Part shown: in pieces, positions 23,641 through 32,067 of the stretch | How positions within the stretch are numbered: the stretch's first letter is position 1 | Layout of the letters: each line of letters opens with the position of its first letter | NCBI GenBank assembly: GCA_021798275.1 | Contig: JAJZMK010000093.1 | Coordinates: forward strand, 67,985-100,779 | Length of the DNA: 32,795 nt | DNA from: Actinomycetes bacterium | Lineage (GTDB): Bacteria; Actinomycetota; Acidimicrobiia; Acidimicrobiales; Bog-793 | Direction: 5' to 3' | Notes under the pieces: model-generated | Databases searched by the model: none | What the model was told of the DNA's origin: nothing | The model's input: the letters and a program-made list of their open reading frames with translations, nothing else | Translations under genes and position numbers: made by a program

Positions 23641-25020
23641 ATGATTTCTATAAACCCAGCTACAGGTGAACCGCTATATGATATTGAGGCGTTGAGCGAA
23701 GCAGAGATTTTGAGACGGATCCAAAAAGCCGAAACTGCCTTTTTGGGATATAAGAATGAGAATTTTATCGCACGGGCCGAAAAACTCGGCAAGTTTGCCG
23801 ATTTGATGGAAGCTTCCAAGAATAACTTAGCGAGTCAAATTACCAGGCAGATGGGGAAACCTATCAAATATGCCGTGGCCGAAGTCGAAAAGTCGGTGCA
23901 CGCCGTCAGGTATTATGCTTCCCACGGCGCTAGGTATTTAGAACCTGAGGCCATTGATTCAAGCGCAATAGGAGTTGGGATGGCCTATAAGACATATCAG
24001 CCGCTTGGTCCCATTTTAGCTGTCATGCCTTGGAATTTTCCCATCTGGCAAGTAATACGATTTGCGGCTCCGGCGCTTATGGCCGGCAACGTTTGCTTAT
24101 TGAAACACGCTGAAAATGTATGGCAAACGGCTCTTTCGCTTGAAGAATTGTTCCTTGAGGCCGGTTTTCCCGCCGGGTGCTTTCAGGCTTTGAACGTGGA
24201 TGTGGATAAAGTAAAAGAAATTATAGCGAGCGATATTATTGCCGGCGTGACATTGACGGGTTCTACATATGCCGGTAAAGAGGTTTCCAAAAACGCCGCC
24301 GAGAGATTGTTGCCTACCGTTTTGGAACTTGGGGGAAGTGATCCTTTTATCGTCTTACCCGATGCCGATTTGGAAAACGCTGCCTCATCTGCCGTATTTT
24401 CGCGTTTTGCCAACAGCGGACAGTCCTGTATAGCCGCCAAGCGCTTTATACTGCACAGGGATATCAAAGATGATTTTTTACGGCTCTTTTTAACGAAAGT
24501 AAATAGTTTACGCATAGGTGACCCGCTCCTTGCGGAAACAGATATGGGGCCGGTGGTGAGCAAAAAAGCTCTGAACAAATTGGAGCAAATGACAAAAGAC
24601 GCTCTCGCAAAAGGTGCACGATTGCTTTGTGGAGGAAAGCGCATCGATAAGGACGGATTTTCCGACGGGTTTTTCTTTGAGCCTACGGTGTTAGATGAGG
24701 TGGACAGTAGTATGGAGGTCTATTTTGAAGAGGTTTTCGGCCCCATAGCCTGTGTATTTGAAGTCAGCGGTGAGGAAGAGGCTGTTTTGCTCGCCAACGA
24801 TACCAAATATGGATTGGGAGCTTCCATCTGGACAAAAGACTCAGATAAAGCTCTTTTGCTACAGTCTTTGTTGGATTGCGGAATGGTGGCTGTCAACAAG
24901 GAAGTCGCCTCCTATCCGGAGTTACCTTTCGGGGGTATAAAATCATCCGGGCACGGGCGAGAATTGTCTGTGGAGGGGATCAAGTCTTTTTGCAATTGCA
25001 AAACTGTGGTTGTGGCTTAG
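23641..25020 (+). CDS. Succinate-semialdehyde dehydrogenase-like aldehyde dehydrogenase
   Basis: NAD(P)-dependent aldehyde dehydrogenase of 459 residues. Catalytic residues are Cys263 (NSGQSCIAAKRF), Glu229-equivalent region (LELGGSDPFIVL, 218-229 with Glu219 as the general base) and Asn142 (MPWNFP). The GSTYAGKEV segment at 207-215 is the cofactor loop. The short N-terminus (MISINPATGEPL) and total length match GabD-type succinate-semialdehyde dehydrogenases of Actinobacteria, which convert succinate semialdehyde to succinate. Other small aldehydes remain possible. No gabT or other GABA-pathway gene is adjacent. The ribosome binding site is weak. The gene stands alone between a divergent signalling gene and an L,D-transpeptidase gene. 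Confidence 0.9.
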   Translation: MISINPATGEPLYDIEALSEAEILRRIQKAETAFLGYKNENFIARAEKLGKFADLMEASKNNLASQITRQMGKPIKYAVAEVEKSVHAVRYYASHGARYLEPEAIDSSAIGVGMAYKTYQPLGPILAVMPWNFPIWQVIRFAAPALMAGNVCLLKHAENVWQTALSLEELFLEAGFPAGCFQALNVDVDKVKEIIASDIIAGVTLTGSTYAGKEVSKNAAERLLPTVLELGGSDPFIVLPDADLENAASSAVFSRFANSGQSCIAAKRFILHRDIKDDFLRLFLTKVNSLRIGDPLLAETDMGPVVSKKALNKLEQMTKDALAKGARLLCGGKRIDKDGFSDGFFFEPTVLDEVDSSMEVYFEEVFGPIACVFEVSGEEEAVLLANDTKYGLGASIWTKDSDKALLLQSLLDCGMVAVNKEVASYPELPFGGIKSSGHGRELSVEGIKSFCNCKTVVVA

Positions 25021-25136
25021 AAAGAATTCGGCTGACCGGATTTGATCTCGGTTGGACTTGTTTTTACGACTATACAAGGTTAGTTAAGAATTTGGCAAAG
25101 TTGTAACTAAAAATACATACTGTACTGATTAAGTTC

Positions 25137-26435
25137 GTGAGCTTAGCTAACATCTGTGATGTGGATAAGCAATATTTCGACGGGGGAATAGCCAAAGCAC
25201 ACCATCTTCTTTCCGGAAGGTTATTAAAGCTGAGTGTAGCGATTGTGGTTGGCATCGGTACGTTATCAGCGGTAATAACTCTTATGGTGGGGACAACGGC
25301 GGCGCAGAGCAGTTCTGTAAAGCTCAGAAAGCGAGATAATGAGCGCTATGTGATCGATGGGGCATATATCAAACATGCTCTGTCAAATCCCTCTATCGGG
25401 AAACGTCGATCATCTAAGGGCGGCAAAATGAGTTCCGGTCGCCCTCTGGCGATAATTCGTGAATTCCCGAGAAATCACAGTCTGAATGCCAACGGATTGG
25501 GAGCCATAGTGGTCAATTTTAACTCACCCCTGGCCAAGAAGACAAAACATCCCGTGATTTCTCCGAAGGTTCAAGGTAGATGGCAGAAGACAAATACCTC
25601 TTTTATATTTAGGCCTAAAGTGCCTATTCTACCTAATACTTTGGAAGTTGTAAAAGTCCCGGCCGGCATCGCTACCAAGCGGGGAGCAAAGCTTAGCGAC
25701 TCCGCCTCTTTTGAATTTGCCACACGTTCCGGATCGATATTGAGAGCCGATGAAATTCTGGCCGAGCTTAATTATCTGCCGTTTGACTTTACTCCAAGCC
25801 AGGCCGCAGCAAGAAGGAGTCACATCAGTCTGACAGCGGCTGCCAAATATCTTTGGGATGCTCCTACCGGAACATTTAAATGGGACTTTACACCTCCCGC
25901 ATCCTTGGCTGCCGATTGGACTCCGGGTGTGCAAAACACGATGTTCCAAGGTGCTTTGGTGGCTTTTGAAGCCGATCATAACTTACCCATGTCTACAACT
26001 ATAAGTACGCAAGATTGGGAGACCCTTCTGAGGGCTTCCATGGATCCGGCTGCCTATAGAAATCCGCACGGCTACAACTACGCTTTGGCTCAGGAGGGCA
26101 GTCCCGAAACTCTGACCATTTACAATAACGGTAAAGTTGTTTTGGACACCCCGGCAAATACCGGTATCGCTGTTTCTCCGACTACGCTCGGAACTTTTTA
26201 TGTCTATGAGAAGCTGCCTTATCAGGTTATGAAGGGCATCAATCCGGACGGTGTTCCTTATGCCGATCCTGTGCAGTACGTGTCGTATTTTTATGGGAGT
26301 GAAGCCGTGCACTATTTCTATAGAGCCGAGTACGGTTTTCCACAAAGCCTAGGTTGTATCGAACTGCCTTTTTCCGCCGCTGCCACGGCTTATAGCTATC
26401 TTCCTTACGGAACTTTGGTTACGGTGATACCTTAG
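25137..26435 (+). CDS. Membrane-anchored L,D-transpeptidase (YkuD domain)
   Basis: Peptidoglycan cross-linking enzyme forming 3-3 bonds. It has 432 residues with a GTG start. A cytoplasmic N-terminus of about 30 residues precedes a single membrane segment (about 31-55, LSVAIVVGIGTLSAVITLMVG). Next is an Ig-like domain (about 95-200), then a helical peptidoglycan-binding-like region (about 200-300) with conserved Trp residues. The C-terminal YkuD domain has His392 (AVHYFYR) and nucleophile Cys407 in QSLGCIEL. The usual SHGCVR sequence is changed, with Leu in place of His and Glu in place of Arg. The region TIYNNGKVVLDTPANTG is the typical first strand pair of the domain. It ends 4 nt before the converging ychF gene. 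Confidence 0.88.
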   Translation: MSLANICDVDKQYFDGGIAKAHHLLSGRLLKLSVAIVVGIGTLSAVITLMVGTTAAQSSSVKLRKRDNERYVIDGAYIKHALSNPSIGKRRSSKGGKMSSGRPLAIIREFPRNHSLNANGLGAIVVNFNSPLAKKTKHPVISPKVQGRWQKTNTSFIFRPKVPILPNTLEVVKVPAGIATKRGAKLSDSASFEFATRSGSILRADEILAELNYLPFDFTPSQAAARRSHISLTAAAKYLWDAPTGTFKWDFTPPASLAADWTPGVQNTMFQGALVAFEADHNLPMSTTISTQDWETLLRASMDPAAYRNPHGYNYALAQEGSPETLTIYNNGKVVLDTPANTGIAVSPTTLGTFYVYEKLPYQVMKGINPDGVPYADPVQYVSYFYGSEAVHYFYRAEYGFPQSLGCIELPFSAAATAYSYLPYGTLVTVIP

Positions 26436-26439
26436 AGAC

Positions 26440-27549
26440 TTAAACGTTGAATTTAAATTCGACGACGTCTCCGTCTCGCATTACGTAATCTTTTCCTTCG
26501 ATACGGACTTTACCGCTACCCCGGGCCGCTTGTAGGGATCCGTACTGCAGAAGGTCATCGTAGTTGATTATCTCGGCTTTTATAAAGCCTTTTTGGAAAT
26601 CACTGTGAATGGCACCGGCTGCTTCCGGGGCTTTGGATCCCGTTTTGATCGTCCATGAGCGCACCTCTTTGGGCCCCGCCGTGAGGAAGCTTTGCAATCC
26701 AAGCGTACTAAAAGCAACCCTGATCAATTTTACCAGCCCCGACTCACTTTGCTCATAGGCCGAGAGTAATTCCTTTTTCTCCTCTTCGTCTAGGGTATTC
26801 ATTTCTGCTTCAAGTTCAGCTGAGATAAACACAGCCGGCGAAGGGGAAACCAGTTGCGTCAGCTCATCTTGTAGCGCGACGTTATTTAAATCCTTGTCAT
26901 CGACATTGAAGGTATAAATGAATTGCTTGGCACTGAGAAGGTGTAATTCTTTCAAGTGCTTATGGATATTTTCGTCTTTTTCTAAAGTGATTCCAGGCTC
27001 GGATGTCAGGATTTGTTGGGCGGTCTTTCCCTCTTCCAAGCCGGCTTTTAAGAATTGCAAAGCCTCCATGACGGGAATCAAATCCGGTTTGGAACGGGTT
27101 TCCCTCGTAATTTTAGCAATTCTTGAATCCAGGGTCTCTATGTCAGCCAAGATCAGCTCTATGTTGACTGTCTCTATATCCGAACCAGGATTGATATTGC
27201 CCGAGACGTGGATGATATCGGGGGAGCTAAAGACTCTGACAACCTGACAAATCACGTCAGCCTCTCTGATAGCCGCCAGAAATTTATTGCCAAGCCCTTC
27301 CCCTTGGGCAGCGCCTTTTACAATTCCGGCTATGTCGACAAAAGTAACCGTTGAATGTATAATTTTTTGACTGTCATAAAGTTTGGCAAGATGCGCCAAT
27401 CTTTCGTCCGGTACGCCGACCACTCCCACATTGGGTTCAATGGTGGCGAAAGGGTAGTTGGCGGCCAAAACGTTATTCTCCGTCAAGGCATTAAAGAGTG
27501 TCGACTTGCCGACGTTTGGGAGACCTACTATCCCTACGGATAAACTCAA
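26440..27549 (-). CDS. ychF: Redox-regulated ATPase YchF
   Basis: Obg-related P-loop ATPase (OLA1 family) of 369 residues that binds ribosomes. Walker A is GLPNVGKST at 9-17; the G3 motif is FVDIAGIVKGA near 70-80. The G4-equivalent region YTFNVDD lies where OLA1 proteins depart from NKxD, consistent with ATP preference. The C-terminal TGS domain ends in YVMRDGDVVEFKFNV. The start is TTG 27549, supported by AAGGAG at 27558-27563 with 8 nt spacing. It converges on the L,D-transpeptidase gene with only 4 nt between the stops, so terminators must lie inside coding sequence or be absent. Confidence 0.95.
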   Translation of the reverse strand: MSLSVGIVGLPNVGKSTLFNALTENNVLAANYPFATIEPNVGVVGVPDERLAHLAKLYDSQKIIHSTVTFVDIAGIVKGAAQGEGLGNKFLAAIREADVICQVVRVFSSPDIIHVSGNINPGSDIETVNIELILADIETLDSRIAKITRETRSKPDLIPVMEALQFLKAGLEEGKTAQQILTSEPGITLEKDENIHKHLKELHLLSAKQFIYTFNVDDKDLNNVALQDELTQLVSPSPAVFISAELEAEMNTLDEEEKKELLSAYEQSESGLVKLIRVAFSTLGLQSFLTAGPKEVRSWTIKTGSKAPEAAGAIHSDFQKGFIKAEIINYDDLLQYGSLQAARGSGKVRIEGKDYVMRDGDVVEFKFNV

Positions 27550-27557
27550 TTTAAATA

Positions 27558-27563
27558 CTCCTT
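27558..27563 (-). promoter_or_regulatory. Ribosome binding site supporting the TTG start of ychF
   Basis: AAGGAG on the minus strand, 8 nt before TTG 27549. It is a full-strength site for a rare start codon. A possible -10 (TACAAT, minus strand, 27577-27582) lies just upstream. Confidence 0.7.
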
Positions 27564-27846
27564 CGGTAGAAAGGTTATTGTAACAAAGTTTACTTGGCTA
27601 AGGAGACGATATCAGTCGGGAAGATCAATGCCTTGGAAGTAGCTTCTGGCATCTCACTTTGTATTTTCGTATCCATCTATGAAATTAAGCGGGGAATTAA
27701 GCGGGGAATTAAGCAGCTAATAGATACCTCTTTTCGCAACCCAGCTTTTTGAACGTGAAACGGCTTAGCTATTGCTATGGGAAGTTCGTCTAAATATTTT
27801 CTTATGCTGTCACCGTCTTTACGAATAAAGGGGTAGATTTGTATAG
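27564..27846. other. Divergent intergenic region, ychF / hemolysin III
   Basis: About 283 nt without a recognisable gene. It contains a short tandem repeat at 27683-27714 and a TAGATT box (27834-27839) 7 nt before the GTG start of the hemolysin-III gene. A -10-like TACAAT for ychF is on the minus strand at 27577-27582. No riboswitch, tRNA or other RNA fold was recognised. Confidence 0.4.
27683..27714. repeat. 12-bp tandem repeat, 2.7 copies
   Basis: The unit AATTAAGCGGGG occurs twice exactly (27683-27694 and 27695-27706), followed by a partial third copy AATTAAGC (27707-27714). It is noncoding, between ychF and the hemolysin-III gene. It may be replication slippage or tandem binding sites. 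Confidence 0.75.
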
Positions 27847-28512
27847 GTGTTAAATCAAAACATTAGCGGCGACGTACCGCAAAAGCCTAAACTTAGGGGC
27901 TATCTCCATCTCTGCGCTACGTTTGCCGTTCTGGTTGGCGGGCCTCTGCTGATAGCTCACTCCAAAAATACCAAAGACAGAGTCGCTTTGGTCATTTATG
28001 TGGCTTCTCTCATTTTTTTGTTCGCCACAAGCGCTCTTTATCACCGCGGGAATTGGTCCTATGGGGCCAGAAGGGTTTTTAAGCGCCTCGATCACGCCAC
28101 AATTTTCTTTGCCATAGCGGGGAGCTATACGGCGGTGGCACTGCTTGTCATGAGTGGCTGGGCAGAGATTTTCGTCATGGTGCTGGTATGGAGCGGCTCG
28201 CTTGTAGGCATTATCATCAGAGAACTTTTTTTGGATCTGCCTAAAAAACTAACGGCTATTCCCTATGTGGTTGTAGGATGGTCGGCCCTGTTCGTTTTGC
28301 CCGAATTCTGGCGCGGTTTGAGTGGTCCGGGTTTGCTGTTGATCGTATTGGGAGGGGTGGCATTTACTTTTGGTGCCATAGTGTACGGTCTGAAAAAGCC
28401 CAATCCCAATCCCAAAATATTTGGTTATCACGAAGTTTTCCATACCTTTACCATCATTGGAGCCGGGTTCCAATTTGCCGCCATAGCCATCTTTGCCCTT
28501 CCTCGCTCTTGA
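27847..28512 (+). CDS. Hemolysin III / PAQR-family membrane protein
   Basis: Integral membrane protein of 221 residues with about seven predicted helices. Family motifs are SALYHRGNW (about 63-71), LDHATIFFAIAGSYTAV (about 82-98) and HEVFHTFTIIGAG near the C-terminus. These Ser, His and Asp residues correspond to the PAQR metal-binding site. The biochemical role in bacteria is not settled; YqfA-like proteins have been linked to membrane lipid homeostasis. The start is GTG 27847. No clear Shine-Dalgarno site is present, and a TAGATT box lies 7 nt upstream, so the transcript may be leaderless. It is monocistronic by position. Confidence 0.9.
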   Translation: MLNQNISGDVPQKPKLRGYLHLCATFAVLVGGPLLIAHSKNTKDRVALVIYVASLIFLFATSALYHRGNWSYGARRVFKRLDHATIFFAIAGSYTAVALLVMSGWAEIFVMVLVWSGSLVGIIIRELFLDLPKKLTAIPYVVVGWSALFVLPEFWRGLSGPGLLLIVLGGVAFTFGAIVYGLKKPNPNPKIFGYHEVFHTFTIIGAGFQFAAIAIFALPRS

Positions 28513-28708
28513 TGGGGAACTTTTATAAAGCAACTTTTAGCTTGGGAAAAGTCGTATTTTCTAATTCCTATCTGTCCAAAGCCACGGCGGAAAAGTCTTT
28601 ATAAATAGATTCTACGTTTTGCTTTCTCTCAAAACTATAGTCAGCGGTTTTTGAAGATGACATCTGAGAAATAAACATCCTTGACGCTTTGTATGTCGCA
28701 AAGGTTGA

Positions 28709-28716
28709 TATAAAAT
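28709..28716 (+). promoter_or_regulatory. Candidate -10 box for leaderless ctaG
   Basis: TATAAAAT contains TAAAAT (28711-28716), which ends 6 nt before ATG 28723. No Shine-Dalgarno site is visible. A TTGACG at 28681-28686 is too far upstream (24 nt) to be a normal -35. Confidence 0.4.
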
Positions 28717-28722
28717 GATGAT

Positions 28723-29628
28723 ATGCCGATGAAGCCCATCAAATTCAATCTGACGACCGCCCTTACGGCGTGGGGCTTTTCTCCTTTCCAAATAGGCGTG
28801 GTGATAGTGCTGATATGTCTGGTTGCTTGGTATCTCTACGGGACTTATCTGTTGGCGGCCAAGGGGAGGAATTGGTCTAATTGGCGTAGTTTGTCCTTTG
28901 TTGTCGGTTTGGCAATGATTGATATCGCTCTTCAATCTCCTCTGGCGGCTTTTACGATGTCATATTTTCAAGCCCATGCCTTGCAGCACCTGATCTTGAT
29001 GGCCGCGGCTCCGCCATTACTGGCTCTCGGGGCTCCTTCTACCCTCTTTTTGCAGACGGCAACAAAAAATCATAAGACATTGTGGTTAAAAATTCTCCAC
29101 TCGAAGCCTTTTGCGGTTATTTCACACCCGATTGTCGTATGGTTTTTGTACTACGGGGCTATGTTTGCCTTTTTTCTGACTCCCGCCATAGGCTTTGCCA
29201 TGAACCATATGGCCTTGATGGATCTCATTAACGTCGGATTTTTACTTGGAGCCACTTTGTTTTGGTGGCCGATTGTAGCCGTCGATCCTATTCCCCGCTG
29301 GCATATGGATTACGGGGCGAAATTGGTCAATTTGCTGATAGGCGTACCCGTGGAAGCTTTCTTGGGTATCACCATCATGATGAACCATAACACCATAGCC
29401 CCTATGTATACTCTGGCAAGTACGCACGCCGGCGGAGGTATCTTGTGGTCGATGTCAGAGCTCTTTTCGGTAGTGGCCGTCATACCGATATTTTTTCAAT
29501 GGATGCATTCCGAAGACAGAAAATCCCTACGTCATGACAGGCTTGTCGACTCCGCAGTGTTTGATCCGGAATCGGAAGCGCAAGCGGCGATAGTGGCCGT
29601 AATAGCGGCCCCTCCGGCTAGGAATTAG
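28723..29628 (+). CDS. ctaG: Cytochrome c oxidase assembly protein, CtaG (caa3-type) family
   Basis: Polytopic membrane protein of 301 residues with about seven helices. Hallmarks are the conserved histidines in MSYFQAHALQHLILMAAAP (about 85-103), the LGAPSTLF motif that follows, and a third histidine-containing helix around FAMNHMALMDL. MMNHNTIAPMY near residue 225 is also typical of the caa3_CtaG family. The C-terminal 40 residues are cytoplasmic and hydrophilic. The family takes part in copper delivery to aerobic oxidases. No oxidase subunits are encoded nearby, so the partner is inferred. The gene is flanked by gaps of 210 and 86 nt and is likely transcribed alone. Confidence 0.88.
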   Translation: MPMKPIKFNLTTALTAWGFSPFQIGVVIVLICLVAWYLYGTYLLAAKGRNWSNWRSLSFVVGLAMIDIALQSPLAAFTMSYFQAHALQHLILMAAAPPLLALGAPSTLFLQTATKNHKTLWLKILHSKPFAVISHPIVVWFLYYGAMFAFFLTPAIGFAMNHMALMDLINVGFLLGATLFWWPIVAVDPIPRWHMDYGAKLVNLLIGVPVEAFLGITIMMNHNTIAPMYTLASTHAGGGILWSMSELFSVVAVIPIFFQWMHSEDRKSLRHDRLVDSAVFDPESEAQAAIVAVIAAPPARN

Positions 29629-29702
29629 TCAGGGTTTACTTGGCTGTGGCCAAAATATAAAACATATACAATTTCTTTTGCCGGATCGACGCCAATTTCA
29701 GC

Positions 29703-29708
29703 TACCCT
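29703..29708 (+). promoter_or_regulatory. Candidate -10 box for leaderless glmS
   Basis: TACCCT fits TANNNT and ends 6 nt before ATG 29715. A TTGCCG at 29678-29683 could serve as -35 with a longish 19-nt spacer. No Shine-Dalgarno site is present. The 86-nt gap is too short for a glmS ribozyme, and none is seen. Confidence 0.4.
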
Positions 29709-29714
29709 TATTAT

Positions 29715-31571
29715 ATGTGCGGTATCATAGGTATTACTGGGGCACAAAGCGTAGCCTCACAATTGTTAGAGGCTCTGAGCCTGCTTGAGTACAGGGGATA
29801 TGACTCCGCTGGTATAGCCGTAGTCGAAAAAGAATCCGGTTCCATATTCCGTTTACGCGCTGCCGAACAAGGCGGGTCCTTGCACCACCTGATAGGTTCT
29901 CTTGGTAAAGCCGATACTTCGAGGTTTGAATATTGTGCCGGAATAGGTCATACCAGATGGGCGACACACGGCGCTCCGACCACCGTCAACGCCCACCCTC
30001 ATTTTGATTGCGGTTCGTCAATCGCCGTGGTGCACAACGGTATCATCGAAAATCATCATCAACTGGCATCTGATCTCAGAGCAAGGGGTCATGTATTTTC
30101 TTCCGAAACAGACACAGAAGTTATAGCACACTTGCTTGAAGAAGAGACAGCCGATGGCAGAACCATGAAAGACGCCGTTGTCTCATTGCTCACCACTTTG
30201 CGCGGGGCTTTTGCGTTGGCCTGTATCCACAAGGATTTCCCGGAAACCATCTATGCCGCAAGAAGAACGTCCCCCTTGGTGATAGGGATGGCAGACTCAT
30301 CTTGTCTACTGGCTTCGGACGTGGCTGCTTTGGTGGAGACGACCAGAAACTTATTTGAACTCGGCGACGACCAAGTGGCGGAGGTAACGCCCATCGGATT
30401 CAAAGTATATGACCAGCTGGGAGTTGAAATGACACCCAAGCCCATCAAAGTGGGCTGGTCCATCGAGGCCGCCCGTAAAGGGGGCTTCGCCGACTATATG
30501 TCCAAAGAAATCAACGAGCAGCAGGTAGCGGTGGCAGAAACCATCCTCGGACGACTGAATGAATCCGGCGACAGCGAGCTCGAAGAATTGGAGATAGACG
30601 AGGCCTCTTTATCCAAAGTCGAAAAGGTTTTGCTGGTAGCTTGCGGATCCAGCTATCATGCGGCTTTGGTCGGGCGACATGCGATTGAGGCTTGGGCTAA
30701 AATACCGGCCGAAGTTGATATAGCCAGCGAGATGCGTTACCGGCCAATGCGTATTCAAGAAAATACACTTGTGATCGCCATCAGTCAATCGGGAGAAACC
30801 ACCGACACTTATCATGCCCTAAAACAGGCGCGTTCACAGGGTGTTCTGACCATAGCCATGACAAATGTGGTCGGATCACTGATGTCTAGAGAGGCTGACG
30901 GCGTATTGTATACAAGAGCCGGACCGGAAATAGGAGTGGCGTCTACAAAATGTCATCTGGCTCAGCTATCACTTCTGGAGTGTCTCGCTTTTCACCTAGC
31001 CGGGGCTAAGTCCGCTTTATCTGGTTCAGAGAAAGCGGCCATAGCGGGGGATATAATGAATTTGCCGAAGTTGGTGGAAAAGACCCTCGCTCGTCAAGAT
31101 CAATACCATAAAGTAGCCGAACGCTACAGTGAGTTCAGAGATTTTTACTACCTAGGCAGACGCTCGGGATTTCCCATAGCTTTGGAAGGTGCTTTAAAAC
31201 TCAAAGAATTGGCCTATGTCCGGGCTGAGGCATATCCGGCGGGAGAGATGAAGCACGGCCCTATTTCTTTGATCGAACCGGGATCGATAGTCGTTGTAGT
31301 GGCTAAAAGATCTTCTCTGTGGGAAAAAATTATGGCCAATGTGGAAGAGATGAAAGCGCGGGGAGCAACGGTCATAGCAGTCATAGACGAAGATGACGAG
31401 GAAAGCGCTTCCTTGGTGGATGATGTTTTGGAGACTCCGGCCGTAACGGAAATATGTTCGCCCGTGATAGGGGTTATACCTTTGCAGACCTTTGCCTATT
31501 CGATAGCCAAAGCGAGAGGTCACGACGTAGACAGGCCGCGCAATCTGGCCAAAGTAGTAACTGTCGAATAA
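29715..31571 (+). CDS. glmS: Glutamine--fructose-6-phosphate aminotransferase (isomerizing)
   Basis: Makes glucosamine-6-phosphate from fructose-6-phosphate and glutamine, the entry to UDP-GlcNAc for peptidoglycan. The 618 residues begin MCGIIGITG with catalytic Cys2 of the class II glutaminase domain, followed by YRGYDSAGIAV and HTRWATHG. Two SIS domains occupy the C-terminal half: the sugar-phosphate motif ISQSGETTDT lies in the first, and GALKLKELAYVRAEAY in the second. The C-terminus PRNLAKVVTVE holds Lys613, equivalent to the E. coli Schiff-base lysine. In the first SIS domain the usual STKTF stretch reads STKCH. Followed by acpS after 81 nt. Confidence 0.97.
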   Translation: MCGIIGITGAQSVASQLLEALSLLEYRGYDSAGIAVVEKESGSIFRLRAAEQGGSLHHLIGSLGKADTSRFEYCAGIGHTRWATHGAPTTVNAHPHFDCGSSIAVVHNGIIENHHQLASDLRARGHVFSSETDTEVIAHLLEEETADGRTMKDAVVSLLTTLRGAFALACIHKDFPETIYAARRTSPLVIGMADSSCLLASDVAALVETTRNLFELGDDQVAEVTPIGFKVYDQLGVEMTPKPIKVGWSIEAARKGGFADYMSKEINEQQVAVAETILGRLNESGDSELEELEIDEASLSKVEKVLLVACGSSYHAALVGRHAIEAWAKIPAEVDIASEMRYRPMRIQENTLVIAISQSGETTDTYHALKQARSQGVLTIAMTNVVGSLMSREADGVLYTRAGPEIGVASTKCHLAQLSLLECLAFHLAGAKSALSGSEKAAIAGDIMNLPKLVEKTLARQDQYHKVAERYSEFRDFYYLGRRSGFPIALEGALKLKELAYVRAEAYPAGEMKHGPISLIEPGSIVVVVAKRSSLWEKIMANVEEMKARGATVIAVIDEDDEESASLVDDVLETPAVTEICSPVIGVIPLQTFAYSIAKARGHDVDRPRNLAKVVTVE

Positions 31572-31638
31572 ATCCGTTTAGGGTAACTTTCGCAGGCTAT
31601 GTAGCACTTTGGATGTTTTGACAGTCGCAATTTCAATC

Positions 31639-31643
31639 GGGAG
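31639..31643 (+). promoter_or_regulatory. Ribosome binding site supporting the TTG start of acpS
   Basis: GGGAG lies 9 nt before TTG 31653. A second TTG follows directly at 31656, but the spacing and the AcpS family start (GVGIDVVD) fit 31653 equally well or better. Confidence 0.6.
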
Positions 31644-31652
31644 AAAATATAA

Positions 31653-32018
31653 TTGTTGGGCGTGGGGATTGATGTGGTTGACCTGAAAAGGTTTAGAGAA
31701 GTTTTGTCGCGACGACCCAAGATGACGGAAAAGTTATTTTCTCCCCGAGAGCTTGCCGATATGGCACCCCGTTTTGATCCCGTTCCCGGTCTGGCGGCCA
31801 GGTTCTGTGCCAAGGAAGCTTTTCTAAAAGCGGTAGGGATGGGTTTATTTGCTTGTGATTTAAAAGATATTGAGGTGGCAAAGTCTTTTTCCGGTGCGCC
31901 CGAGTTGTGTCTTTACAACAAAGCCCTCTTGCTTGCCAACGAGATAGGGGCGGCAAGGTTGGACTTATCGGTTTCTCACAGTGATTTGGTGGCCACAGCA
32001 ATAGTTATCATAAGTTAA
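31653..32018 (+). CDS. acpS: Holo-[acyl-carrier-protein] synthase
   Basis: Transfers 4'-phosphopantetheine from CoA to the acyl carrier protein, activating fatty-acid synthesis. It has 121 residues with a TTG start. The Mg2+-binding Asp7 is in GVGIDVVDLKRF and Glu55 in RFCAKEAFLKAVG, the two hallmark motifs. The C-terminus LDLSVSHSDLVATAIVII is typical. It lies between glmS and the NAD(P)HX repair gene; acpS next to the nnr gene is a common actinobacterial order. Confidence 0.95.
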   Translation: MLGVGIDVVDLKRFREVLSRRPKMTEKLFSPRELADMAPRFDPVPGLAARFCAKEAFLKAVGMGLFACDLKDIEVAKSFSGAPELCLYNKALLLANEIGAARLDLSVSHSDLVATAIVIIS

Positions 32019-32067
32019 ATCTCCATAAACCTTACCCACACTCAAAACATTGGGTAGTTTGTTAAAT

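Noticed and set aside
24183-24644. 153-codon minus-strand frame opposite the aldehyde dehydrogenase
   Set aside because: Lies wholly inside a confident gene and shows no recognisable domain.
28533-28560. Terminator after the hemolysin-III gene (ACTTTT/AAAAGT, then TATTTTC)
   Set aside because: The 6-bp A/T-rich stem is too weak to support a call.
29629-29714. glmS ribozyme or riboswitch upstream of glmS
   Set aside because: The gap is only 86 nt, too short for the ribozyme, and no core motif is seen.
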